DNA of 64,000 nt from CAWDPQ01 sp049642465 (GTDB lineage Bacteria > Acidobacteriota > Vicinamibacteria > Vicinamibacterales > 2-12-FULL-66-21), in NCBI GenBank assembly GCA_049642465.1, contig JBAROV010000050.1, positions 78,828 through 142,827 of the forward strand, in the 5' to 3' direction. Shown one piece after another: positions 33,842 through 42,173 of the stretch; positions within the stretch are counted from its first letter, which is position 1, and each line of letters begins with the position of its first letter. The notes under the pieces are model-generated. The model did no database searches. It had not been told where the DNA came from and worked only from the letters and a program-made list of their open reading frames with translations. The position numbers and the translations under genes are program-made.

Positions 33842-36424
33842 TCATGATCGGCGCCCGGCGACTTCACGCGTCGCTCGGGTCGCAGGCGCTTCGAACACTC
33901 TCATACGACGAAGCAGGATATCGGAGAACCAGAGTGCCAGCGCGAGCACGATCAGAGCCGGCGCGATCGGCCGTCGCGCGGTTCGCCGATCGCGCGGTGC
34001 CTTCGCGAGCGTTTCCGCCGTCGGCACCCATCCGCCACCAGTGGCCTGGGCGAGCGATTTCAGCAATCCCTCATCCGCCGCGCTGAAACGATATTCGGCG
34101 GCTGGATCCGGTACAACCATGCGCGACGCTCCTTCGCCCTCGCCGCCGACGGCCGTCACCGTTAACGGCTGATCGGCATCAGCGACCACGGTTGCCTCAT
34201 ATCGTCCTGGTGCCACTTGTCTGAGCTGAAGACGAGAGGTAGCCGCGCCGGCCTTCACCTCGACCGCCGGCCGCAGCAGATCCTTGTAGCCGCCCTCCGC
34301 GTCCCTCGTTTCGACGGCGACGGCGACAGAACGCACCCGGCCACGAATCGGGCCCGGTACCACGTCGAGCGCAACAGCTGGGGCTTGCCGCCGCTCCAGC
34401 GCCCGCACGAGCGATGAGAAGAATGGCCCGTACCCGCGCCAGCGGATCCAGTTGGCCGCCCACCGGTCCTTCACGTCCGAAGCGAACACCGCCGCGCGTC
34501 CCAGGCCAACGGGCCAGAACGCGAGCAGCGGATCCTCTTCGTCCGTGCTGATGACCTCGAGTGCTGTGTCCTTCAGCACCGTTGCCGTTCGTCCCTTCAA
34601 CAGCGGCACGCGCGTCAGATCGACGCCGGAGAGAAACGCGGGGGCTTTGACGATCGGCTTGATTTCCTTCTCGTCGAATGCCGGCGTGGCCGCGTTCTTC
34701 GCCTCCTTCACGAAAATCTGCGGCAGTTCTTTTGCGTCCGAAACGGCGTAGGTGCGCCCCTTGCCCCACTTTGCGATGTTGCCGAGCAGTTCAGGGTCCG
34801 CCGAGGGACCCACGGCGACAGACGACACTGTGATTCGCGCGTCAACCATCTGGCGAACGAGCGACTCGTAGTCGGCAGGGTACGAGCGTCCGTCAGAAAG
34901 AAGCAGGACATGTTTCGCCCGCGCTTTCGCGGGTTTCAGCGCCAGATACGCCTGCTCGACGGCAGGGTAGATGAGCGTATGTCCACCCGGACCGATCGCC
35001 GAGATCCGTTTGCGGATGCTGTCGCGATTGTGGCCGACGTTGCGGAGCGGCACGTCCCAGTTGAAGCTGTCATTGAAGGTGAGAATGCCCACCGACTGCT
35101 CGTCAGTCATTACGTCAACCGCCGCTTGCGCGGCCGCCTTGCAGAGTTCCATCGACGCGCCCGCCATGCTCCACGATCGATCGAGCACCAGCACGAGCGC
35201 GACTTCCGGTTCGTCCTTGCGCTCGAAAGTCACGGGCGTCAGCCGTTCAATCTGGGATTTTCGGTAGCCGCCTTCACCAAACACGGACTCCCCGCCCGCC
35301 ACGAGCAGGCCGCCGCCGTGCCGCTCCACCCACTCGCTCAAGGCGGACATCGAATTGTCCCGAATCAACGTCCGGCTGACGTCGCTGAGGATCACGACAT
35401 CCCACGGATCGAAATCGGAGAGTGTTGCGGGAAGTCCCGCGGGGGGCCGGACCGTCACCTCGAAGCCCGATTCGGTCAGTGCTCTCGCCAAATAGTGCGA
35501 GCTCGACGGTCGGCCTTCGACGTAGAGGACTTTCGGCCGCGTCGCCGCCCAGATCGCCTGGCTGAGCGTGCTGTTGGCCGGCAGCGGATCGTTCGCAATC
35601 ACTACTCGCGCCTGCAGGACCGATGCGCCGGCAGCATCAACCGTGACGTCCATCGGCACCTGCGTGACGCCTTTGGCAAGCGCAAGCTGTCGGCTTGCGA
35701 GCACGGTGTCTCCGGATCGCACCTCGATATCGCCGACCACATTCCGCTGCGTCTGGACGGTCACGGTAGCCGTGAAGGGGGCGCCAGCCACGATGCGGTC
35801 CGGCAGATCGAGTGCGTCAATCCAGGTATCTCCCAGCGAGCGGACGGCGAGCGGGTCGATGAACACAGGAACGCGATGTTCTGAGAGCCGTGTGGTTGCG
35901 GCAGTCAGATCACCAGCCGTGGCTCGGCCGTCTGTGAACAGCACGATTCGAGGGATGTGGCCGGGCGCGAGTTCTGCCCGGGCGGCATCGAGTGCGGCTT
36001 CGAGATCCGTGCCGCGCCGATCCACGCGCTGGACGTTCGGCTCCGTCGATTCGATCTGAGCCATCCGACGCAGGGCGTCAGTGCTGTCCAGGGTGGCTGA
36101 CGTCTTTCCGAATGCGACGATCCGTGAGTGCGCCGGCCGGAGCGAGGCTTTCAGCTCGTCGATCTTTCCGGCAGCCGACTGAATCGCCGCGCCCGATACG
36201 CTGTGCGAGACATCCACGACGAACACCATCGACTGCCGGTCTGACATCGTGGAGACGACGGGTCTCGCCATGGCAAGCACGAGTGCGACGATGAGGAGCG
36301 ATCTGAGGCCTGCCTGGAGTACACGCTGACGCGGGTTGAAGGTTGTGCGTGCTGCCACGTGAGCAAGCCACACGAGCGGGACGCACAGTAACAGCCAGAG
36401 CGCCGCAGGAGTGGTGAGCGTCAT
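33842..36424 (-). CDS. VWA-domain membrane protein with glutamine-amidotransferase-like fold
   Basis: 860 aa from the ATG that overlaps the previous stop (ATGA). Two N-terminal helices (LWLLLCVPLVWLAHVAA, LLIVALVLAMARPVV) are followed by a first VWA-like domain with SRQ-type MIDAS (VFVVDVSHSVSG). A class I amidotransferase-like region (PKVLYVEGRPSSSHYLARAL, GGLLVAGGESVFGEGGY) comes next, then a second VWA with DRSWSMAGASMELCK near residue 405. A C-terminal helix (PIAPALIVLALALWFSDILL) anchors it. It works with MoxR ATPase and DUF58 partners, which assemble or inspect envelope proteins in other bacteria (family knowledge, not proved here). Confidence 0.88.
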   Translation of the reverse strand: MTLTTPAALWLLLCVPLVWLAHVAARTTFNPRQRVLQAGLRSLLIVALVLAMARPVVSTMSDRQSMVFVVDVSHSVSGAAIQSAAGKIDELKASLRPAHSRIVAFGKTSATLDSTDALRRMAQIESTEPNVQRVDRRGTDLEAALDAARAELAPGHIPRIVLFTDGRATAGDLTAATTRLSEHRVPVFIDPLAVRSLGDTWIDALDLPDRIVAGAPFTATVTVQTQRNVVGDIEVRSGDTVLASRQLALAKGVTQVPMDVTVDAAGASVLQARVVIANDPLPANSTLSQAIWAATRPKVLYVEGRPSSSHYLARALTESGFEVTVRPPAGLPATLSDFDPWDVVILSDVSRTLIRDNSMSALSEWVERHGGGLLVAGGESVFGEGGYRKSQIERLTPVTFERKDEPEVALVLVLDRSWSMAGASMELCKAAAQAAVDVMTDEQSVGILTFNDSFNWDVPLRNVGHNRDSIRKRISAIGPGGHTLIYPAVEQAYLALKPAKARAKHVLLLSDGRSYPADYESLVRQMVDARITVSSVAVGPSADPELLGNIAKWGKGRTYAVSDAKELPQIFVKEAKNAATPAFDEKEIKPIVKAPAFLSGVDLTRVPLLKGRTATVLKDTALEVISTDEEDPLLAFWPVGLGRAAVFASDVKDRWAANWIRWRGYGPFFSSLVRALERRQAPAVALDVVPGPIRGRVRSVAVAVETRDAEGGYKDLLRPAVEVKAGAATSRLQLRQVAPGRYEATVVADADQPLTVTAVGGEGEGASRMVVPDPAAEYRFSAADEGLLKSLAQATGGGWVPTAETLAKAPRDRRTARRPIAPALIVLALALWFSDILLRRMRVFEAPATRATREVAGRRS

Positions 36425-38181
36425 ACCGTGATCCGCCGGTTCCAGGTCCACCACTCGACAACCGCCAACACGAGCGCGCACAGCACGAAATACAACCACC
36501 ACGGCCTCGCCGCTGCACCGGAGGCAACGGTGCGGGCGTCGGGCAAGGTGCCGAGCTTCGTCTGCGTCAGGTTCGAGAGCTGCGGCTCACCGGCATTGAC
36601 CGCGAACGTCGTCCGGGAACTGCCATCCTGAGCCACATACAACCCCGGGGTCCGGAGGATCGCGGTCACCACGCCGTTCAGCCGCGTCAGCGGCACTCTG
36701 TCCTCGGTTGGGTCGGTGACTCCCGACGTCGTGGCATCGAACGATACGAGTCCGGGGCGGCGGCTGCTTTTAGGTCCGGAACCGCTCGTCAGCCACTCGA
36801 GGGCGTTGCCGATGAGCACAGGAAATGCCGGTGCCGCGGTCAGGTTCGATTCGTGCGGGCCGAACGTCACCAGGATCAATCGTCGGTTTGATTCGCTGAC
36901 GTAGACGAGCGGTGTACCGCGAGACGAAGTGACGATCGCGCGGAGATCGGGCCAGCGATACGCCCGAGCCCCGTCGATCGTCAAGGTGAACGGATCGACG
37001 CCGCGCACCACGGGATGTGCTCCGGCGCTCTCCCATCGGGGGCGCTCTTCGCCTGTCGCACTCCGGCCCGATGGTGGCGAAAAGTACAACGCCGGGCGAG
37101 CGGGTGGAGTACTGGGGGCCCAGCGATCGAAAATGATGACGTCCGATCGTTCGGCAGTGGCCGAGTACGCCGCCGACGTGGTGGTCGATACGCGGACGCC
37201 CTGATCGCCTTCGAAGAACTTCGTCAGCCAAGCGGTGTTATCGCCGACAATGGCGATAGACAGCGGCCGAGGCCGCTCGATCCATCCAAAGGCTTCATCG
37301 TCTATCGCGAGCGCGTTTCCGTTCGCATCGACGTGCGCCCGCAGAGCCGAGTCGGCCGCATGCGCGAGCGGGATGACCTGCCTCAACGTTTCACCGGCCT
37401 CCATCGCGACGGTCCGATCGAGGATTGGCGTCGAGCCGCGCGTGAGTTGCAGACGCACCTGTTGTCCAGCGCGAGCGTAGTTGGCCACTTCGAGATAGGC
37501 GTCAGCCGCGTGGTCGGGTCTCAGCGCGCGACGAACGTCGAACGCGGTAATCGCCACGTTTGGCGCGGCTTCGAATACCGAATGCAGCGTGATATCGCTG
37601 GCGATCGGCCGGCCGATCGCGCCATCCGTGATGAAGTGCACCTCTTCCGATCCCGCGACTCGTGGCCAGAAGATCGCCTCGGACGCCGTGGGAGCAATCC
37701 GCTCGAGCGACGTATCGATGAGCGCGCGATCCGCCGTCGGGCCCTCAACCAGCCCTTCTCCCGTCGTCGCGACCGCAACCTCGCCCGCGGTAGACGCCGC
37801 GAGCCGATGGGCCTCTGCGACAGCGCGCTCCCAACGGGTTTCTCCCGTGCTCGTCCGCGCCAGCATCGAAGGCGAAGAGTCGAGGACGATCAACATCCGC
37901 GCGAGTGACCCGGATGCGCCGGGCTTGCGGCGACTTGGTCCCGTCGCGGCAAAGGCCAGCAGCGCGGCGAGGAGAACCGTCACGACGAGTGAAACGGCAC
38001 GCCGAATCCGTTCCCAGAGCGTCTGCTCTCGCGTTTCGTCGAGCACGCGCTGCCACAGCAACAGCGACGGCACGAACATTCGTGGAGGACGAAGCTTGAG
38101 CAGAAACAGCCACGTGGCCACCGCGATCGCACCCGCCAGGAGCGTCCAGGCCTGCCACGCCGCCATCGCCGAGAACGTCAC
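36421..38181 (-). CDS. BatA-like/VWA membrane protein
   Basis: 586 aa with GTG start, coupled to DUF58 upstream and the VWA gene downstream by 4-nt overlaps. Residues 1-80 are a BatA_N domain (two helices, LLKLRPPRMFVPSLLLWQRV between). A VWA-like domain follows with LIVLDSSPSMLART. The remainder is a beta-rich periplasmic part (HAADAYLEVANYARAGQQVRL) and an amidotransferase-like segment. A C-terminal helix is WWLYFVLCALVLAVVEWW. Role inferred: periplasmic/membrane component of the MoxR complex. Confidence 0.87.
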   Translation of the reverse strand: MTFSAMAAWQAWTLLAGAIAVATWLFLLKLRPPRMFVPSLLLWQRVLDETREQTLWERIRRAVSLVVTVLLAALLAFAATGPSRRKPGASGSLARMLIVLDSSPSMLARTSTGETRWERAVAEAHRLAASTAGEVAVATTGEGLVEGPTADRALIDTSLERIAPTASEAIFWPRVAGSEEVHFITDGAIGRPIASDITLHSVFEAAPNVAITAFDVRRALRPDHAADAYLEVANYARAGQQVRLQLTRGSTPILDRTVAMEAGETLRQVIPLAHAADSALRAHVDANGNALAIDDEAFGWIERPRPLSIAIVGDNTAWLTKFFEGDQGVRVSTTTSAAYSATAERSDVIIFDRWAPSTPPARPALYFSPPSGRSATGEERPRWESAGAHPVVRGVDPFTLTIDGARAYRWPDLRAIVTSSRGTPLVYVSESNRRLILVTFGPHESNLTAAPAFPVLIGNALEWLTSGSGPKSSRRPGLVSFDATTSGVTDPTEDRVPLTRLNGVVTAILRTPGLYVAQDGSSRTTFAVNAGEPQLSNLTQTKLGTLPDARTVASGAAARPWWLYFVLCALVLAVVEWWTWNRRITV

Positions 38182-39050
38182 GCGAGAAACCTGCCCTGAC
38201 GAAATGCCTTGAGCACGACGTCTTCGAACGGACGCTCGGCATCGGCACGAACGTAGCCGATGTCATACCGCCCGCAGAAGCGTTCGAGATTCGTCGCGTG
38301 TGCCTGCCACGCGCGCGCGTAAGCGGAGGCCAGCCGCGGCGTGACTTCGATCACGCGTGCATCGCCGCTCTCCACGTCCACGAAGCGGACGTCGCCGAGC
38401 GTGCCCGGATCCCTGTCCTGCGCAGACGCGATGTGGACGGCAAAGACGTCATGGCCGAGGGTTCTGAGAATCTTCAGTCCGCCCTCAGCGCCCGCGGTAT
38501 CGAGGAAATCCGAAACGACAACGGTTAGTCCCAACTGCCGAGGGCGCGCGGCGAATTCCTTGAACGATTCGCGCAAATCCGTCGGCCCGGCCGGCTCGAG
38601 CCGTTCCAGCCTCTCGAACACACGGAAGATTCGCCCTTTTCCGCGACCGGGCGTCCACTCGCTCGAAAGTCCCTTGCCGAACGCCAGAATCGTCAGCCGA
38701 TCGAGGTGCGCGAGGCCGATGTAGCACAACGCTGCCGTAACCCGCCGTGCCATGTCGAACTTCGCCGGTTCGACCATCGATCGACTGACGTCGAGCATCA
38801 AGTAGATCGGCAGGTCGCGCTCTTCGTCAAACAGTCGCAGCAACAGCCGGTTGAGACGCTTGTAAGCCTTCCAGTCGATGTGGCGGAAATCGTCCCCGGG
38901 GGTGTACTGACGATGGTCGGCAAACTCGAGGCCGCGTCCTCGCTTTGGCGTCAGCCGATCGGCGCGGTTCTGTCCTGCCAGCGCCCGCTTCGACACGACG
39001 TGGAGATACTCCAGCTTCTTCAGGAATTCATCGTCAAATCGAAGGGACAT
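38178..39050 (-). CDS. DUF58 domain protein
   Basis: 290 aa, soluble. DUF58 signature GRGLEFADHRQYTPGDDFRHIDWKAY (split: PGDDFRHIDWKAY) near residue 50, followed by a VWA-like fold with MLDVSRSMVEP (MIDAS DxSxS) near 90. DUF58 proteins pair with MoxR AAA+ ATPases. Operon position between MoxR and the BatA-like gene is the classic order. A 26-nt gap to MoxR carries one and a half copies of the CCAGCTT heptamer. Confidence 0.93.
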   Translation of the reverse strand: MSLRFDDEFLKKLEYLHVVSKRALAGQNRADRLTPKRGRGLEFADHRQYTPGDDFRHIDWKAYKRLNRLLLRLFDEERDLPIYLMLDVSRSMVEPAKFDMARRVTAALCYIGLAHLDRLTILAFGKGLSSEWTPGRGKGRIFRVFERLERLEPAGPTDLRESFKEFAARPRQLGLTVVVSDFLDTAGAEGGLKILRTLGHDVFAVHIASAQDRDPGTLGDVRFVDVESGDARVIEVTPRLASAYARAWQAHATNLERFCGRYDIGYVRADAERPFEDVVLKAFRQGRFLA

Positions 39051-39076
39051 GGGTCGGTTCCCGGCTTCCAGCTTGG

Positions 39077-40069
39077 TTAGTCAGTTCTCACCTGATCCAG
39101 GAGTTCGCTGACGATCGTGTCGGTATCGACCTCGTCGGCTTCCCCTTCGAAGTTCAGCAGGATGCGATGCCGGAGAGAGGGGAGTGCCATGGCGCGGATG
39201 TCGTCCACGGAGACGAACGCCTGTCCGCGGTTCAGGGCGTGAATCTTTCCAGCGAGCACGATCGCCTGCGCGGCGCGCGGGCTCGCGCCGTAGCGCACGT
39301 ATCGCTTTACGAGCGGCGTCGCATAGTCCGATTCCGGATGGCTGCCCAACGTCAATCGAATCGCATACGCCTGCACCGGCCGTGCGATGGGCACGGACCT
39401 GGCGACGTGCCGCATTTCGAGAATCTCCGGTCCATCCACCACGCGTGACACGACAGGATCGGTGTCCTTCGTCGTTCGTTCGAGGATGTCGTGCATGGCC
39501 TCTTCGCTCGGATAGCGAACCTTCAACTTGAAGAAGAAGCGATCGAGCTGTGCCTCGGGAAGCGGATAGGTGCCTTCCATCTCCAGCGGGTTCTGCGTGG
39601 CGAGCACGAGAAAGGGCAGCTCCAGCTTGTAGGTCGTCTTGCCAACCGAGACGCTGACGTCCTGCATCGCCTCGAGCAATGCCGACTGCGTTTTCGGCGT
39701 GGCGCGGTTGATTTCGTCGGCGAGCACCAGGTTCGCGAAGATCGGACCGGGCTGGAATTCGAAGAAGGTTCCCCCGTGCGAATGCTCCTGAACGATATTG
39801 GTCCCGACGATGTCGGCGGGCATCAGATCGGGAGTGAATTGAATGCGGGAAAACTTCAGGTGGAGCACATCGGCGAGCGTGTGGACGAGACTTGTCTTGC
39901 CGACGCCCGGTATCCCCTCGAGCAGCACGTGACCACCGGCCAGCAGACTCGTGACGGTGCCATCGACGATATCTTCGTGGCCGACGATGCGGCGTCCTAC
40001 CTCCTGCGTGATCCGAAGGAACCGTTGACGGAACTGATCGATGGACTGAGCGACGACAGTTGTGGTCAT
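39077..40069 (-). CDS. MoxR family AAA+ ATPase
   Basis: 330 aa. Walker A EGIPGVGKTSLV near residue 53, Walker B LVLADEINRATPKTQSALLEAMQ, sensor 1 ATQNPLEMEGTYPLPEAQLD, and the MoxR lid domain with RYVRYGASPRAAQAIVL. MoxR proteins act as chaperone-like ATPases for metal insertion or complex assembly with VWA partners, which follow in this operon. Overlaps the stop of the upstream gene by 4 nt. Confident family call, specific client unknown. Confidence 0.95.
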   Translation of the reverse strand: MTTTVVAQSIDQFRQRFLRITQEVGRRIVGHEDIVDGTVTSLLAGGHVLLEGIPGVGKTSLVHTLADVLHLKFSRIQFTPDLMPADIVGTNIVQEHSHGGTFFEFQPGPIFANLVLADEINRATPKTQSALLEAMQDVSVSVGKTTYKLELPFLVLATQNPLEMEGTYPLPEAQLDRFFFKLKVRYPSEEAMHDILERTTKDTDPVVSRVVDGPEILEMRHVARSVPIARPVQAYAIRLTLGSHPESDYATPLVKRYVRYGASPRAAQAIVLAGKIHALNRGQAFVSVDDIRAMALPSLRHRILLNFEGEADEVDTDTIVSELLDQVRTD

Positions 40070-41421
40070 TGTTTGCGGATGAAGTATCGCTGTATATCAG
40101 ATCGCCGTCCCTCGGGTACCTGCGGCGGTGCGGTGGCGCGGCTGCGATCGGACCGTTCGGCGGCGCCATGGGTAAACGTCGCAGTCGCCTGGCCCTGCTC
40201 GGTCTTTCTCCGCACCTGCGCCTCGACGTTTGGGCCCTCGGTGTCGACGTTTGCTTCGATCGTTTCCTGCCGAAGGGCGGCTTCGATCTCGGTTGGTTTC
40301 GCCGCGCCGCTCGTGGACCCCGATCCACCCACGCCGAAGCCAGGCGGTCCGGCAGCGTTCGCGTCCTTGTTCGACATCATAATGACGCTGTCGGCGCCGG
40401 CCGCCGATTGCGATTCCTTCAACGACTGAATCGTCGGCTCGTTGGCACCGCTGGCGTTTGGCGCCTGGCTCAGCTCTCCCGGCTCTTCGGAGATTCGGGA
40501 GTTGCGCGCGTTCTCGATCTCCCTGTCTTCAGCAGCGGCGGCTTCCGACAGGTTCTTCGCCAGCTCCTCCACCGTCTTGCGGAATTCACTGGCACCCGGG
40601 TTGATGTCCGCGGCGTGACGAAGCCGTTCGGCGAGCGCCTTCATTTCCTCGGCGGACCGCTCGGGAGGAGCGCTCTCCGCATCGGGATTCATCGCATGCG
40701 ACAGTTCCTTGAGCGCCTCGGTATCGCGAAGCTCGCGCAGCTTCGTCAGCAGCTCCTGCATCTCGGCACTCGAGAGGCGTGCGGCTTGCTCATCGAGCGT
40801 TCCCGCTTCAGCCGCTGCGAGCAGTGCCTCGAGCGCCTGTTGCAGGTCCTTTGGCAGCTCGCCGGGTGCCGCCTGAGTCGCGGGTGTTTGGGCGGATGCG
40901 CGCGATCGAAAGCCCGTGTATTCGGGGAAGAGCACGGCAACGCCAATCGCCGCAACCACCAGCGCGGCTGTCGCAGCACGTGCGTGTGGAGACCGTATCG
41001 GCGGATACAACTCGGACCAATCTGTGCCCTCGAGGCGATGCGCCGCACGTTCGAGATGGAAGTCGATCCATTCGTTTTGCTTCTCCCGCGCGGCGAACCA
41101 GCTTGCGCTTCGCAGTTCGCCGGCGAGTGACGCGTCGGCATCGATTGCCGCGGCGATGTCGTCGGAAACGGATCGCGGACGGCCACTGAAAAAGACGAAG
41201 AGGCAGAATGCAACAAAACTTGCCGCCAGAATCGAGAGTGGAACGAAGGCCGGCCACCCGACGAGGCGACTGACTCCCGCAAGACCAAGGCAGACCGCGG
41301 CTCCCCACGGTGCGGCACGCCAGAGTCGCAAGGCGGCGTGATGCCGCCGCCGGCGTCGATCGGCCAACGCAATCGCGTCACGCACGCGCCGGGCTGGGGA
41401 AAGGGGTGAAATCTCAACCAC
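40066..41421 (-). CDS. membrane protein with long helical region, first gene of the MoxR operon
   Basis: 451 aa, GTG start. Two membrane helices near residues 35-75 (GAAVCLGLAGVSRLVGW, LSILAASFVAFCLFVFF) and a third near 155 (AATAALVVAAIGVAVLF). Then comes a helix-rich segment (DLQQALEALLAAAEAGTLDE, EELAKNLSEAAAAEDREIEN) and a disordered Ser/Gly/Asn-rich tail. The layout resembles DUF4175-like proteins encoded at the head of MoxR/VWA operons; I cannot confirm the family. Coupled to moxR by ATGA. Confidence 0.75.
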   Translation of the reverse strand: MVEISPLSPARRVRDAIALADRRRRRHHAALRLWRAAPWGAAVCLGLAGVSRLVGWPAFVPLSILAASFVAFCLFVFFSGRPRSVSDDIAAAIDADASLAGELRSASWFAAREKQNEWIDFHLERAAHRLEGTDWSELYPPIRSPHARAATAALVVAAIGVAVLFPEYTGFRSRASAQTPATQAAPGELPKDLQQALEALLAAAEAGTLDEQAARLSSAEMQELLTKLRELRDTEALKELSHAMNPDAESAPPERSAEEMKALAERLRHAADINPGASEFRKTVEELAKNLSEAAAAEDREIENARNSRISEEPGELSQAPNASGANEPTIQSLKESQSAAGADSVIMMSNKDANAAGPPGFGVGGSGSTSGAAKPTEIEAALRQETIEANVDTEGPNVEAQVRRKTEQGQATATFTHGAAERSDRSRATAPPQVPEGRRSDIQRYFIRKQ

Positions 41422-41438
41422 TCAGTCGTTAACGATAT

Positions 41439-41523
41439 CCCGCCTTCGCGCTCTCGCGCTACGGCGCGGCAAGCCCGCCTTTCTTTCCCGCCTTCGCGCC
41501 TCCGGCGCTACGGCGCGGCAAGC
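41439..41523. repeat. two direct copies of the extragenic palindrome family
   Basis: Copies at 41439-41475 and 41487-41523, each starting CCCGCCTTCGCGC and ending CGGCGCGGCAAGC. They fill most of the spacer between the MoxR operon start and the SRPBCC gene stop. Confidence 0.9.
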
Positions 41524-41532
41524 TGCGAGTGA

Positions 41533-42051
41533 TCAAGGCAACCGCTTCTGCAAGTCCGCCAGGTAGGCCTCGATGGTGGCCGCGTGGCCCATGATGAAGC
41601 GGGAAACGAACCGGAAAATGGGGTTGTAGACCTCACCGTGTTCGGTAATCGTGACCTCCGTCCGTTCCGGGCTCCCCTGGCCCGCCGGCACGGTCTTCAG
41701 GTTGTAGACCCATCGCCCGCCAAACGGGAGGTTCTTGTCCGCGATTTCCGTGACCAGCCGTGTCGGTTCTCGAAATTCGATGGCCTCGAAAGTCAGTGGG
41801 CCCTCGGGGCCGTCCTCCCGCCAGCGAAGGGGGTCCCGTCCGAGCAGTTGCACGCTGCTGACTGAGTGCCGCCACGCAGGAAAGTCTTCTACGCGCGTGA
41901 TTGTCGCCCACACCTCGCCGATCGGCCTGTTGATGGCCATGCTGCGCGACGCCACGTGACCCTGCGGCAGCGCAAAGCCAATGAGCGCCACGATCCCGAG
42001 GAGCAGGATCAGGCAGAGGACGGCGAAGCCGGCCCATTTCAGGATGGTCAT
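41533..42051 (-). CDS. SRPBCC (polyketide cyclase/START-like) membrane-anchored protein
   Basis: 172 aa from ATG 42051 (the longer frame would translate a repeat tract). An N-terminal membrane helix is FAVLCLILLLGIVALIGFAL. The START-like domain follows (SRSMAINRPIGEVWATITRV, FPAWRHSVSSVQLLG, ending IEAYLADLQKRL). These domains bind hydrophobic ligands. Ligand unknown. Divergent from the esterase gene. Confidence 0.85.
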   Translation of the reverse strand: MTILKWAGFAVLCLILLLGIVALIGFALPQGHVASRSMAINRPIGEVWATITRVEDFPAWRHSVSSVQLLGRDPLRWREDGPEGPLTFEAIEFREPTRLVTEIADKNLPFGGRWVYNLKTVPAGQGSPERTEVTITEHGEVYNPIFRFVSRFIMGHAATIEAYLADLQKRLP

Positions 42052-42079
42052 GACGTGCGGCGATACCTTACCGCGAAAA

Positions 42080-42158
42080 GGACGGGAGGACGGGAGGACG
42101 GGGCAACGGCATCGAACTGGAAGCCGGAAGCTGGAAGCTGGCAGCTGGAAGCTGACAG
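42080..42158. repeat. compound tract: GGACGGGA octamers then GGAAGCT heptamers
   Basis: Three GGACGGGA-like 8-bp units (42080-42103), then five GGAAGCT-type 7-bp units (42119-42157). Located in the divergent spacer, ending about 16 nt before the esterase start. GGAAGCT is the complement of the unit near 22.56 kb. Confidence 0.9.
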
Positions 42159-42173
42159 CGATAGGATGACGCC

